NCBI GenBank assembly: GCA_039707465.1
Contig: CM077658.1
Span: 12,770,574-12,834,573, forward strand
DNA: 64,000 bases
Direction: 5' to 3'
Source of the DNA: Rhabdophis nuchalis
Taxonomy: Eukaryota > Chordata > Lepidosauria > Squamata > Natricidae
Under the pieces are notes generated by a model, which saw only the letters and a list, made by a program, of their open reading frames with translations, was not told the DNA's origin and ran no database searches. Within the stretch, counting starts at the first letter, position 1; each line of letters begins with the position of its first letter. Positions 33,159-44,990 of this stretch are shown piece after piece. Both the position numbers and the translations under genes were made by a program.

Positions 33159-34416
33159 CATAGATATGATTGAAATTTTTTCCACACTTCTCCAGCCAGT
33201 AGATTTGAAACATTTTAGAAAACAAAGTCAGTCCTCTGGAAAGCTTCTAAATAAGCATGACCTTCTGAGTATTTGTTTCTAACAGGAATCCCTGGTTTAC
33301 ATGATTAATGATGAAGTTTGAGATTAACTCTTGGACAGCATGGGAGCTAAAAGGAACAATTTGTCAGTTAGTTCATATTTTGCTTTTGAAGCCAGTTAAC
33401 TAATCAGCCAAACAGAAAGTGAACTAAGATAAATGAAGGCCATTTGATTATGTAGAAAACTGAACATGAAGATAAATTCTGCACATTTTGCTTCATTTCA
33501 TCGAAAGTTATCATCACCATAATTGCTTATGAGCACTCAAGGTGCTCTTCATAACAGCCAGAACATTAGAGGCTTAATTAATTAATTATTTAAGCTGTCT
33601 TTCTGGGCCAGATTTTTTGTTGTTGCTCCTGTTCTTTTTTCTCTCCCAGCCCCCCCCCCCCCCAAACACCTCTCTCTCACCTCCCAATATTCCTGCAACA
33701 TAAAAAATCTGAGAAAAACAGGGAAGTATAACGCTGGAACATAAATAAACATCAATGTGGCTGATTCCAAATTATGGCTTTATGAACTCGGAGCATGCCA
33801 AAGGATTCTGGGGTTTTGCTTTCTGCTTATGAAAGGAACAATGACAAGAACCAATACATTGTCAGGACCTTTAAGAAGTATAGAATTTGGTTTTGGAAAG
33901 AATTAGATGAAATTTCTAAGTGTAGGGAAAGAACACTTTATTTCTACATTGAAATAAAACAAGGACCAGAAATATGAAATCCGAAGTCGATCAACGGTAT
34001 TTAGAATCATCTTCCTATAGGCTTTCTGTTTTATTTTCAATGCTCTTTCAAAAGTGAATTGTTTTTTTTAAATCATCTGATTGTATGAGAATTGATAGGA
34101 AAAAAATAATACAAGGTATTTGTTTTCACAGCACTAGTAGGGCGTAGAGTACTACAATCATCTTCATTTTAATGAAATTACTGCTGTCCTTCAGAATTTT
34201 TCCTTTCAACATGAATTGGCTTCTATATTTCTTAAAATGGAAAAATGATATTTGTTTTGAGAGATGGGGAAACACAAGAATCAAAATAATAAACTACAAT
34301 ATTGTAAAGAAAAAAGACATTTCAGCTTAGAGACTGGTAAGTATTATTCAGTTCAGTCATATAGAAATCTAAAGTAACAAGATTAAGAAACACAAATTAT
34401 CAGCAAAAATGTATAA

Positions 34417-34451
<35 letters not shown>

Positions 34452-35109
34452 ATAGGAGACATTTTAGAGGAGTGAATAAGAATTAAAAAGAAATAATGCA
34501 ATATTAAGAGCTCATGTGCTGAATTATAAGATACCTTCTTTGTAGGTTAATCTTATAGTTTAGCAATGAGACAATAAAGATAACAGAGGAACCATCAAGT
34601 TCAGGCCTGAGATCCCAAACCTTCTGCCACCATAAAGTTAAAGTGAGACATTAAAGATAGTGTCTTCTAGATAATAGTAGCTAATAGAGCTCCTTCTTGA
34701 GTGAGATAGGTACTCTAGAAACATGAGATTTATTTATTTATTTGTAAAATTGATAGGCTGTCCATCTTATAAATAAATACATTCATACATTCCATTCATT
34801 TAATTAATTAATTAATTGCTCGATTAATTAATTAATTAATTCATTCATTCTCAAGCAGTAAGTCACACAATACAAGAAGATCATTATAGCTGTTGTGCTT
34901 AATCGTCATTGATTCTGTTACACTGGTAAATAAATCGTATTGCCATGGAACTAGAGTTTTATGTTTATTATACATACATGCAGAGATAAAGGTAACACTG
35001 AAATCAATGTCCTAGGTAGCGTGTGCTCTCTTTTGCTCTTTTCAGTCAAGAAGCTTATCAAAGAGGCTTCTGTTTAGATTCTTCATTGTTCAGGTGTTGT
35101 ACTTTGATA
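33159..35109. other. Unique stretch of 1.9 kb with small repeats, no gene seen
   Basis: Contains a poly-C run at about 33651-33663, (AC)n at 34419-34446, and (TTAA/AATT) words at 34799-34840. The segment at 34725-34790 resembles an antisense LINE tail. A 60-codon frame at 33795-33977 is unrecognised. Confidence 0.5.
34419..34446. repeat. (AC)n microsatellite
   Basis: Perfect dinucleotide run of about 14 units. Confidence 0.95.
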
Positions 35110-35117
35110 GTCTAGGT

Positions 35118-35470
35118 CAGGGCTCCCCAATCTTTTTGGCACCAGGGACTGGTTTCATGTTAAAAAAATTCCGCGGACCGGACCGGTGGCCATGGCTTGG
35201 CCGGCGTAGAGGGGGAGTGGGGGGAGTGGGAACAGGCGGCGCATGCGCACGTGGGGGTGTGTGAGTTGGCTCACTCGCCCCTCTCGGGCCCCCAACGGCG
35301 CGCATGGCCGCGCCTACGCTCTCCCACTCCGGTGCGCGCTCTGCCCAGGGGGCTGCCCCCTCCTCCCTCCTCCTCCTCTCCAGCCCTTTCTAAGAGTTGC
35401 GCACTTCAGCCCGGTTCCTATCAAGCCACGGACCGGCACTGGTCCATGGCCCGGGGGTTGGGGACCTCTG
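35118..35470. mobile_element. Non-autonomous hAT-like element, 353 bp, GC-rich
   Basis: Starts CAGGGCTCCCCAATC and ends GGTTGGGGACCTCTG, with inverted ends. An exact 8-base duplication, GTCTAGGT, flanks it at 35110-35117 and 35471-35478. Both ends carry GGACCGG and CCACGGACCGGCACTGG words. The centre is strongly GC-rich with many CpG, unlike the AT-rich surroundings. Frames of 110 and 77 codons here are GC artefacts. Confidence 0.92.
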
Positions 35471-35548
35471 GTCTAGGTGATGCATTTCAACTTTATAGCT
35501 CTATACATTCCTGTATGAAAAGTGTGTGATTATCCCCTTCTGTCTGTC

Positions 35549-35562
35549 TGTCTGTCTCTCTA

Positions 35563-35612
<50 letters not shown>
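35549..35612. repeat. (CTGT)n(CT)n(AC)n compound microsatellite
   Basis: Three adjoining simple tracts in that order, close after the hAT element at 35118-35470. Confidence 0.95.
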
Positions 35613-35616
<4 letters not shown>

Positions 35617-36465
35617 CTCCCTCAAAGATGAGTTTCTATCTCCATCATCCTAAAATGCTATAGTTGACACTGACATATCTCCCAAATTATCAAAGATGTA
35701 GTTAGATCTTTCATTTAATTTATGTTCATAGACATTTTTTTTAAAAAAGGTGATATGTTACATGGTACTATGCTGGGAGAACTATACCAAGAACTAGGCT
35801 GTGTAGTAGAACAGCTTCTTAATTGTATTTGTTAACAACAGTGATAACATGATTTAAAACATGATGTTGACAAAAGAAAATAGTGGGGGGGGGAAAACAT
35901 TTGGCATGTCGAGTTGTCAATTGAAGGTGTATTGGATTTTGCTGAGCAAATTCAAATCAAAATGTTGAAATTAAAAGTGATAAAGGAGCAACCATGAGAT
36001 CAAAATACCTCCCCAAATTAGATTAGCACCTCCTTGGGGCCATAAAAATGTATTACCTTGACATGACTTGATCAATCGTTGCAAGACAATTACTTCAACA
36101 AGTTAAGCGAGCGCATTTCATTTTGATGCAGAGAAAGTTGAATCACATTTTCTCCTTTCTGCTGATATGAAAATGGGGAGAATCAGACTCAGTGACATTG
36201 AAATGGAATCTTTGCACTGTGAGTTCTATCAGACAAACAAAACATCATCTCTAGATTTTGCATAAAAACCATAAATCAAGAAGAAATAGAAGAATTAATT
36301 CTTCTAGTCCAAATATATAGAGGTGTGAATCATCAAGTGTATTATGAATTGAATAGGTGCATTTTATTCATTTGCTTTTATGAATTCATTTTCACTCTCT
36401 CAATTCTTTCCGTCTCTTTAGTAATTTCCTAGGTGGACTCTACCTGAGACTAAACCTAAAAAGGT
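35613..36465. other. Unique AT-rich stretch, no gene seen
   Basis: No gene or repeat family recognised. Confidence 0.45.
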
Positions 36466-36850
36466 TGTAGAAGCTGCAACTGGTGCAAAATGCAGTAGCA
36501 TGGGCAATCCTGAATGCCACTAGGGTTGTGCATGTAACACCTCTTCTGTGTGAACTTCATTAAGTACCATTTTGTGTCTGAGTCCAATTCAAAATGTCAG
36601 TTCTCAACTTTAAGCCCCTTAGTGGAACGAGGAACTGTCTCATTCCCATTACATTGGCCCATTCCACCTGATCAGGTGGGGAGGACATGTTGTGGATCAT
36701 GTTTGTAAAAGAATTTCAGCTCCTGGGATCCAAGAAGAGAGTCTTCTTTAATCATTGCCCCCACCTTCTGGACCATGACTTCCACTCTCCTGGCCTTCTG
36801 AAAGTATGCTGAGACCTGTAATCTAGATGGGTGGGATGCAGACTGCATCC
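36466..36850 (+). pseudogene. Ancient decayed L2-like ORF2 fragment
   Basis: Read in shifting frames, the sequence gives LQLVQNAVAWAI-like, HVTPLLCELH-like and VQFKMSVLNFKPLSG-like words, in the order seen just before the LHWLPV region of L2-clade ORF2. Many stops and frameshifts are present. It is much older than the copy at 29850. Confidence 0.5.
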
Positions 36851-37256
36851 TTACATTGGCCTGTGTGTCACTCTTCTAGAATATACAAGAAGCTCTATAA
36901 ACTAATTCACCCATATTCCTTTTCCTTTAAGGTCAGAAATAGATTCTGTGTTGTTCTTCATGGTCTATAGCTATGAGAGAAATTAGGAGAATGAAACACT
37001 TGGGATGAAATTTTAAATGAGGCAGGGCAGGAGGTTTTCAGAACTATGGATAGCTCATCATGGAATGGGATGAAGATATGGACTACATGCCAGATGAGCT
37101 AATGAAAATAAAAAGATAGAGACTGTTGTAGCACAAGTGTGATTGTTAGCTAAGTTCTGTACAGAGCATATATAAGAAATTTCCAGAGGGTGATTGTAAA
37201 TGTACAATGATCCATTTTACTCGTTGGATATTTCACCTTTACAATTTTAATCACAC
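36851..37256. other. Unique sequence, no gene seen
   Basis: Nothing recognised. Confidence 0.45.
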
Positions 37257-37264
37257 ATATACAC

Positions 37265-37520
37265 CAGTGGTGGGATTCAACAATGTTTACTACTGATTCT
37301 GTGGGCATGGCTTGGTGGGTGTGGCATGGCTTCATGGGTGTCGCTTCGTGGGCATGGCAGGGGAAGGATACTGTAAAATCCCATTCCCTCCCCACTCCAG
37401 GAGAAGGTTACTGTAAAATATCCATTCTCTCCCCACTGCAGGGGAAGGTTCTCCGAACTACTCAAAATTTCCGCTACCAGTTCCCCAGAACTGGTCAGAA
37501 CCTGCTGAATACCACCTCTG
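37265..37520 (+). mobile_element. Non-autonomous hAT-like element (GTGGGATTCA family), 256 bp
   Basis: Starts CAGTGGTGGGATTCAAC and ends TGAATACCACCTCTG. Flanks ATATACAC (37257-37264) and ATATATAC (37521-37528) match in seven of eight. It has an internal tandem duplication of the block around TACTGTAAAAT and CATTCCCTCCCCACTCC (about 37367-37449), which explains its greater length than 53020-53220. Confidence 0.85.
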
Positions 37521-38235
37521 ATATATACATACATGACATACATACACAGCACACAAAGGTCCATACAAATGTGTGTGTGTATGTATACACCTACATATAC
37601 TGTAAATGCATACATGTATACATATATGTGCACACACACAGATATACACATCTCTCTTTCTGTAACTAACAATTTGCAATGGTTACAAAAGGAAGAAGGT
37701 CGTTTGATTGGTGCCCCCCCCACCCACTTTACAGGAGATATTTTAAGGAATAATTAAGCATCAAATACTACATTTTGGTAACATTTCAAGTAAGCTTCCT
37801 TAGCCAGAGAAATAGACAAAAGCAATGGGAATTCAAAAATCAAAGCAGACAATCCATCATCAGCCTTTCCGTTGTAATATAAAAAGAAAGGATTGAAGGA
37901 TGAAGCATGCATTTTCCCTTTTAGGCTTTTTCTGCAGTTCTCTTAAGAGATGCCGAAAATAATATTTAGGGCAAATGCATTTCAGATTGACACAGTGTCA
38001 AAGAGTCTAAGGGGGCTAATTCACACATTATTACTTTCAGTCTGATAACTAAAACATGGTTTACTAGGCCAAAGGCAGTACATACATTATGTCTATCCAA
38101 TCTCCCTTTTGCCCTGTCTTCTCTTGAGCCCCTGGAAGAAAACTAAATCATTATCCTTTTCTTTTGTTATTCAATACTTTTGCTTAAGTGTTGACTATAT
38201 TTGTGGCTTGTGTGTAGAAGCAAACTGCAATTTTA
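37521..38235. other. Unique stretch with TG/AC-rich tract, no gene seen
   Basis: 37525-37645 is rich in ATACAT and GTGTGT words, an imperfect purine-pyrimidine alternating tract. Frames through it are artefacts. Confidence 0.5.
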
Positions 38236-38306
38236 ACAGTAACAAAGTTGGAAGGGACCTTGGAGGTCATCTAGTCCAACCACTGCTCACGCATATACCT
38301 ATACTA
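38236..38306 (-). mobile_element. CR1 LINE 3' end fragment, antisense
   Basis: AACAAAGTTGGAAGGGACCTT followed by GGAGGTCATCTAGTCCAACC is the reversed CR1 terminus. The fragment passes directly into a SINE fragment. Confidence 0.75.
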
Positions 38307-38319
38307 GGAATTTGAACCT

Positions 38320-38396
38320 ATGCTAGGGATTTGAACTGCCGAACTGCCGACCTTTCTGAATCAACAAGCTCAGCATCTTAGCCACAGAGCCACCTA
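38320..38396 (-). mobile_element. tRNA-derived SINE head fragment, antisense
   Basis: CTAGGGATTTGAACTGCCG and ACAAGCTCAGCATCTTAGCC are the reversed box B and box A region of the AACCTTTACC-tail SINE. Body and tail are missing. Confidence 0.8.
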
Positions 38397-39976
38397 GCCA
38401 GGCATTTCAAATTTAGAAACTTGAGCTTCAAAATCCCATTCTTCACGTACAATATAATATGAAACTCGACCAATCTAGAAGAATTCCATGTAGGCAGATG
38501 GGTTAAGGAGGGGAATTCAGTCCAAATATTACTTCTCATTTCCACAAATTGTGGTTCATGAAATTGAAATGTTTTTTTGGGAACCATACTAGGGACAGGA
38601 AATTTGCTGGATTGAATCTGACAATAAATTGAGGGAATGTAGAAGCTGTTTTTTTTTATGCAAAGCATTATTTATTTCTTAATTTCTACAAAAAGTGAAA
38701 TTTTGTTATTAAGCCTCAGCGGTGAGTTTTGGACAGTTTCTGCTCTAGTGAAAGAGGTGACAGATTACATTCACCCTTAGAGATTATCGTATTTCTTTAG
38801 ATAAAATGATTAACCCCCAACAGAGTTGTATCATGTCCAACATTACCCATGTAAAAACATAATGACTACCTGTGCATTATATGTTTAACTCTGGGATGGC
38901 TTATTGTGTGGTTCCAATCCTGGTTCTTGGATAAATTTGTTTCAATAAGCAAAATGAATAAATCTGATAATAAAGTTGGGTGAATTTTGCAAATAGTTCC
39001 ATGTTTTTAATGTCATAGCAAACCATAGTTGAAGGTAACATAAAAGACAATTGAGAACTACAGCTAGTTGAGAACTGCAGTTATCAGGGCTAAGAGATTT
39101 CATGGATTCTTCCAGCTGAGTTAAGAACAGAGTACAAAGAGATGTATTTTTACTTAAGTCTTAAGTATCATCTGAGTTCAGGAACAGCTTCAACTTTATA
39201 GAGCAAGAATGTTGTTGCCTGACTCAAAGAAAATAAAACAATTTCTCTCCCCACCCCACAAAAGAACAGAAATTGGATGGATGACATTTTCTTCAAAATT
39301 GACAATAGCCTTCCGTAGCCTATGTTGTCATATGGAAAATGAAAATGGGAGGACCACGTAGATGCATGAGAAACTTCCCCTTTTAATTGTCTAGTATTTA
39401 CCATTCCGTGCGGTTGTTTTTATTGTACTTTGAAAATATGTACATATATATGAAAAAATTATTTTGAGAAACTAAATTGTGATTAGATTCCAGTCCCTTG
39501 GTAAAAATGCACAAAACAGTTAGTTTGAAGTACACTTGAAAACATTAAGAGCTAAAGGAAATAACTCAGGGAAAAAATATATGGGGGTGTATTTATTCTC
39601 AGAGTTAACTGCAAATAGTTTTTCAATCACTGCTGTAGGCAGATCTTTGTGTGTAAGGGGATCCCCTTTGGTCTATTTTGTAGTATCCTGATAGTAAATT
39701 GTCCCTGTGATTTACAATCAAACAAGACGAACAATGCTATCAAGGTTTTGTGGGACATTTTTGCCAGCTTGCCCAACTAAATGGAAAGGTAGTGTAAGGT
39801 TCCAGCAGTTTCCCCGAGCCACTGAAATGCCAAAGAGAGTGAGACTCGAGACGAGGCTTGCAAAAAATATCAGCTTTTATTTATGGCCATAGCAAAAGGT
39901 AGGTGGCAAAACTATATCCAAAACATATAAACAAATGCATGTAACAGCCACCCCCTGCAAGAGTGGCTCAGAGTAT
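38397..39976. other. Unique stretch of 1.6 kb, no gene seen
   Basis: No gene recognised. The 96-codon - strand frame at 38378-38668 overlaps the SINE edge. The part at 39770-39960, with GAGACTCGAGACGAGGC and TTTTATTTATGG, could be part of an unrecognised retroelement. Confidence 0.45.
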
Positions 39977-40535
39977 TAGAATCTAGATCGCGTGAAGTGT
40001 TAATGCCACTGTATAGTGCCTTGGTAAGGCCACACTTGGAATACTGCATACAGTTTTGGTCGCCACGATGTAGAAAAGACGTGGAGACTCTGGAAAGAGT
40101 GCAAAGAAGAGCAACCAAGATGATTAGAGGACTGGAGACTAAGACATATGAAGAACGGCTGCAGGAGCTGGGTATGTCTAGTTTGATGAAGAGAAGGACC
40201 AGGGGAGACATGATAGCAGTGTTCCGATATCTCAGAGGGTGCCACAAAGAAGAGGGAGTCAAACTTTTCTCCAAGGCACCTGGGGGCAGGACAAGGAGCA
40301 ATGGGTGGAAACTAACCAAGGAGAGAAGCAACTTAGAACTAAGGAGAAATTTCCTAACAGTAAGAACAATTAACCTCTGGAACAGCTTGCCTCCAGCAGT
40401 TGTGAATGCCCCAACCCTGGAAGTCTTTAAAAAGATGTTAGACAGCCATTTGTCTGAAATGGTATAGGGTTCCTGCCCATGCAGGGGGTTGGACTAGAAG
40501 ACCTACAAGGTCCCTTCCAACTCTGCTATTGTATT
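39977..40535 (+). mobile_element. CR1 LINE 3' end, sense
   Basis: About 560 bases of CR1: the ORF2 C-terminal part, then the short 3' UTR with GGGGGTTGGACTAGAAGACC and the end CCAACTCTGCTATTGTATTA. The 5' end is cut near 39977. It is the most intact CR1 of the window. Confidence 0.9.
39997..40467 (+). pseudogene. CR1 ORF2 C-terminal fragment, open frame
   Basis: The 156-codon frame starts inside ORF2, at an internal Met. Early residues read ALVRPHLEYCIQFW; this is the conserved CR1 segment downstream of the catalytic reverse transcriptase palm. Further on come RRATKMIRGL, GDMIAVFRYLRG, a WNSLPPAVVNAPTLEVFKK motif, and the stop after a HLSEMV end. No stop or frameshift interrupts it. Endonuclease and the catalytic part are absent, so it has no activity; its openness suggests recent insertion, not function. 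Confidence 0.9.
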
Positions 40536-41559
40536 ATATACATTTTAGGCAGATAGAAACAAATGTTATCCAATCAGAAACAAAGATCTGCTACCAACAT
40601 GATCTTTAAAGTGTTCTTTTGTTCAAGCTCCTATCTCTGTCTACCTTATAGAATAGAATAGAATAGAATATTTATTTCTATAACTGCGTCCTCTCCCCGA
40701 GGGGACTCGGAGCGGTGCACAGGGAGAAATTAAAACAACATAATACTCCATTATCTATGGAGTATTCCTATAGCCTTGGGTAGAGGGGTGGCAGCCCCCC
40801 CTTTGCCAAGTTGTTTTTCGGCAGAAGGCTTTAATGATTTATGAGCCAGGAAAACTCTTTAGTTTGGTTCCTTTATCTATGGGGCCTGATATTCCCATGT
40901 GACAATTTCTTCTATGTTTTCAAGAATGTGCCTAGCTTTGAAGCCAAGAATAGAAGCGAGACGCAGCAGTGAGATAACATTTGCAGGAAAGCCATCCAGT
41001 ATTAAGGTTACAATTTGCTAGGCTAGAAAACAACTAATTTCTGACAGTATGCAATAATATAAGGAGAAGCCAACGTTGATTCATATACTCCTTCAGTAAC
41101 CTCCAACTATTTCAGTAAACAAATGAACCAAAGGTGTCTTCTTTGCAAAGATATGATAACCTGTGCCTTGCAAACCTCTCTGTTGAGTTCTTTATAACTT
41201 ATGCTGCTTTTCCTGGCCTGTGAGGCAAAATCTGAGTGTCTGCTCTATATGGAAATAAATGTGTCTGGTTGACATTGATTTTGAGCAGTACATGCCGAGG
41301 AGAAGGAAGATGATTTGCCCTCTAGCCTTCCCATGATTTCATAATGAAGATAAATGAGCCCCCAGTTTTCTCTTGTTTATTGATTCTCGGCTCTTTCATT
41401 GGCTCTTCAAACTTTTGCTTCACTTGAAATGCCAGTTTGAAGATGGGTGCACATTAATATTCCTTCATCTATTTGCATGTAGCAGGTGTGATGGAAATAT
41501 AATGAGGCTTGGCCCTCTAGTTACACATTCATTTTTTAACGTTTCATCCTTTGTTTTCG
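40536..41559. other. Mostly unique stretch with an L2 tail, no gene seen
   Basis: Apart from the L2 tail at 40651-40735 no repeat or gene is recognised. Confidence 0.45.
40651..40735 (-). mobile_element. L2 LINE 3' tail, antisense, with (GAATA)n
   Basis: TAGAATAGAATAGAATA lies next to CTCCCCGAGGGGACTCGGAG and GGTGCACAGGG, the reversed L2 GC-rich terminus. Like CR1 here, the tail has a short pentanucleotide repeat. Confidence 0.75.
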
Positions 41560-41560
41560 T

Positions 41561-41606
41561 AAGACCCCACGCAGGAAGGATGCAAGACCCCACGCAGGAA
41601 GGATGT
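41561..41606 (+). repeat. 23-bp exact tandem duplication
   Basis: The unit AAGACCCCACGCAGGAAGG plus ATGC occurs twice head to tail with no difference in the overlap. It lies just before the L2 tail at 41637. Confidence 0.9.
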
Positions 41607-41636
41607 ATTTTTAAATGGGATTTTAGTCAATAATTT

Positions 41637-41780
41637 TAGCACGGGATAAATTGTTTAATTGTGTTTTAAGTTATGTACTTTTGTATTTATTGTTCTTACT
41701 GTTTTATTTTCCCTGTGCACCGCCCCGGGTCCCTGTGGGGAGAGGGAGCGGTTAATAAATTCGATTATTATTATTATTAT
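41637..41780 (+). mobile_element. L2 LINE 3' tail with (ATT)n
   Basis: CACGGGATAAATTG, GTGCACCGCCCCGGGTCCC, GGGAGAGGGAGCGG and an (ATT)n tail. Only the 3' UTR is present. Confidence 0.82.
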
Positions 41781-42961
41781 TATGCCTTTCATACAGGTTG
41801 ATCTGTAAACTCATCAGAGATTCAATCAGCTAAAACTGGGTAGGAAGAAGAAAGCTCCCAAAATAACAAACCAATCATTCCATCAACTCACTTAGGAACA
41901 GTGGTTATAAAAGGAAGTTGTTAAAGAGGGAGGTATAAGCGCATTACAACTTGTTGTTAGAAAACAACTGTAAATCATTCTGCCCTTTCAGATACAGATG
42001 TCTAAGAATATTATTCCCAGACTTAAAGGTTGCATTGATTCCTGTGAATTCAGGGCTTCAAGGAATTGTAAAAACAAAACAACCCCCCCCCCCGCCAAAA
42101 AAAACCCCATATGAATGTAATGGTTTGGGAGAAAAAAAACCCATCATCCCCAATGCAAATTTTCTTTGACATGGTGTTCTTCTGGCCTATTCTGGTGCGT
42201 GACTGATTCTAATCTAGTCTAGTATGACTGATTTCAGTGCCCCGAGCTCAACTATGGCACGTTTAATAATTTTATGCACAATGTGCACATCAGCTTCCTT
42301 GCAGAAAGTAAGAATTGCATTTATGCACGTTAGTCACAAAGTTGACATTTGCATCGTCTGCACTGAAAACGAACACTGAATTCAACAATGGCCTAAAATT
42401 CTCCACTAGTTTTGTATCCCAACGTCTGTTTTATCAGGGCTTTCTTAAAAAAAAAAAAAAAAACCAAAGACACACCACTGTTCTGTTCATTAAGACTTGC
42501 TATGCAGGGAAATTGCCAACTGCAAAATGGTTCTGTAGTTTCTTTAGATTCTGACTTGTTAGATTCTGCCTGGGTTGTGTGACTTTTTAAATATATCTAT
42601 CTATGTATCGCTATGTCTGTTCGTCCATCCATCCATCCATCCATCCATCCATCCATCCATCCATCTCTCTGTGTGTGTGTGCATGTTCCAATAGAACTGG
42701 AATGCCTAAAGCAACTTCAACCAAACTTCCTTTCTGGAAATAAATACTGCGGTGGGGGTGGTAAGATACTCCTAACACCCCTCGGTGTGTATGCTCTGTT
42801 CTGGTACAGCCTGTTGTACCTTAAAACGGCTTCTACTGTACAGTACAGTGGAGTTCCATAATAATGGCTGCATTAGAATGATGAGAAACCCATCTCTTTT
42901 TTCAAATATGAATGAAAAGTCCTTTGAATGTTTTTCTGTAGATTTCCTTTTAAAAAAAAGT
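41781..42961. other. Unique stretch with small repeats, no gene seen
   Basis: Contains poly-C/poly-A runs near 42084-42103, poly-A at about 42447-42464, and (CCAT)n at 42624-42664. No gene recognised. Confidence 0.5.
42624..42664. repeat. (CCAT)10 microsatellite
   Basis: Ten perfect units followed by a CTCTCTGTGTGTG tract. Confidence 0.95.
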
Positions 42962-43003
42962 AAAGGTAAAGGTTCCCCTTGCACACATGTGCTAGTTATT
43001 CCT
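42962..43003 (-). mobile_element. tRNA-derived SINE 3' end, antisense fragment
   Basis: AAAGGTAAAGGTTCCCCTTG followed by CACACATGTGCTAGTTATTCC is the reversed last 40 bases of the AACCTTTACC-tail SINE. The rest is replaced by the CT repeat that follows. Confidence 0.8.
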
Positions 43004-43004
43004 A

Positions 43005-43093
<89 letters not shown>

Positions 43094-43096
43094 CTG
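43004..43096. repeat. (CT)n(CTAT)n microsatellite
   Basis: About 35 CT units with one TTT slip, then five or so CTAT units. Confidence 0.97.
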
Positions 43097-44719
43097 CTTT
43101 ATTCTTTTCTTATACTTTCTTTGCACTTTATATTTTTTCTCTTTCTGAGTTCATTTTGTATTCATGTTTTCTGCTATAATCAAAATCTTTAATACAACTA
43201 TTTTTTTAAAAAAATATGTTGAGTGATCTTGGGCTGTTCCAAAATGTCTTAGTTTTGAACACGATGTCATAAGGTCATTTTAAATTTAACAGCTCAATCA
43301 TAAGATCGCTTTAAGTTTCACATCCCAATTGTATATTGTTTCTCAAATATGTATTTATATGCCCCTAGGTTTTGGGATGAGAATTAAATTAAAAAAGTCA
43401 AACTTATAATGGATCCAAAGAATAAGTGTATTTTTATACTTATCAACCTTTAAAGTATCTCTAGGGAGAATTCACTCTTCCCTAACAACATTAAACTGAT
43501 TTGTATAAGCCTGTCAGTTAAATGCTTATAATTTCTCAGACTATCAGGGTTGGTTTGCTGTGTTTAGAAAAGAAGAATTTTAACGGAGCAGCCTTTGTTT
43601 TTCCACTCCTTTTATTTGACTTTGTGATAATCACTCAGCAGGCATATTTTAAACTTTACTAAGTCCTACACCATCACATTTTTTTTCCATTTAGCATTAT
43701 GGTTAAAAAAAATGCCCTTTGAGAGCCCACACTGCTAGTTTGGAAAGGATGGCAAAAGCCATTTCAAGACTGAGACAGTTTCTAAACAGATGCCATTCTA
43801 ATGAGACACGAGCAGATGGCGCACCTCTGCATTTTTACACCTCTTCACTGCTCTGTACTATAGAGTGATTCTTCCTCTCTGAATGTGGGCATTTTAATAT
43901 GTTCCCTTCATATGTTTCAAGATATGAAGAACATCAAAACATCAAGTGTACAATTTCTCTCATATCGTCTCCTTCCTCCCATAGTGGCCAACAGATGTCT
44001 CTGGAAAATACTTAAATCATGAATAGACAACTTTCTTTTTCATGCTGACACATGATAGGATTGAAATGGTGACTTCCAAATAAAAGAGGTGGGTGGGAGA
44101 AATGACAGAAGATAAATTTTGCATCATTTCTTTTAAAGCTAAATAGAATGACATATTAATATGATGGATTTGTAGACGCACATTTAAATGTATCTGTCAT
44201 CTATCATCTACCTATTATCTACGTTTATTTATTTTTATCACCTGTCTATTCTCTCTATCTTGCTCACTTTTCCTTAATCACATTGTAGATTTTTGATGGG
44301 TAAGACCATGATATGTGAAAATAACAAAACATAACAATTGAAATAGACATGCTCGAAAAAATAATGCTCCAATTCAAGCAACAAAGTCCATTCCTGAAAA
44401 TTAACTAGAAGTTCCATCTTCATCGTCTTTCAGAATTTCATCAAGATTGGCTCTCGCCTGTCCTCTGGAAAACAGTAAGTGAATCTAGAAAAAACTACTT
44501 GTAGATTCCTGCCCCAAACCTCATGAAAACAAGGGACAACTATTTTTCCTCCTCCTCTATTCAACATGTTGGATGTATTTATTCCACTTGAAGAAGTGGA
44601 AGCAAACCATAATAGAATCCAACAAGGGCAAGCACAATCAGGGGACTACTATAAAAGCTAACCCTTGCAAAGGAGGAGGAGGAGAAGGCAGAGGCAGAGG
44701 CAGAGGCACAGGAGGACTA
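43097..44719. other. Unique AT-rich stretch of 1.6 kb, no gene seen
   Basis: Imperfect (CTAT)/(ATCT) words at 44190-44260. No gene, RNA or family recognised. Confidence 0.5.
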
Positions 44720-44990
44720 GGACTAGGAGAAATTTCCTCTTCAAATACCTGAAAGAATGTCACCCAGAAGAAAGCCCACTCTGTTTTCTATTGTTCCAGA
44801 GGGCAAGACATGTAATAATAGATTTCAGTTATAGGAAGACAGATTCCAATTAGATGTTAGGGGGAAAAAACATCTTAAGAGTAAGAGTTCAAGAGTGAAT
44901 CCAATTACTCAAAGAGTTATGCTGGATGTATTCAAACAGAGGCTAAAGAGCTATCTCTTGGGGATGTTAATATTTGGATTCCAGTAGTGA
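44720..44990 (+). pseudogene. Decayed CR1-like ORF2 C-terminal remnant
   Basis: Translation in pieces gives FKYLKECHPEESPLCFLLF, then ARHVIIDFSYRK, and later RVNPITQRVMLDVFKQRLK and a LLGMLIFGF-like end. These words follow the order of the last part of CR1-clade ORF2 (compare VFRYLRG and LEVFKKMLD in 39997-40467). Several frameshifts separate them. It represents a different and older CR1 lineage than the other copies. Confidence 0.5.

Noticed and set aside
35197..35529. Promoter with CpG island and first exon
   Set aside because: The GC-rich sequence lies entirely inside a hAT-like element defined by exact 8-base duplications.
39770..40950. Endogenous retrovirus around the CR1 copy
   Set aside because: The GAGACTCGAGACGAGG word suggested an LTR border, but no matching second LTR, primer-binding site or viral gene is present; the coding part is CR1.
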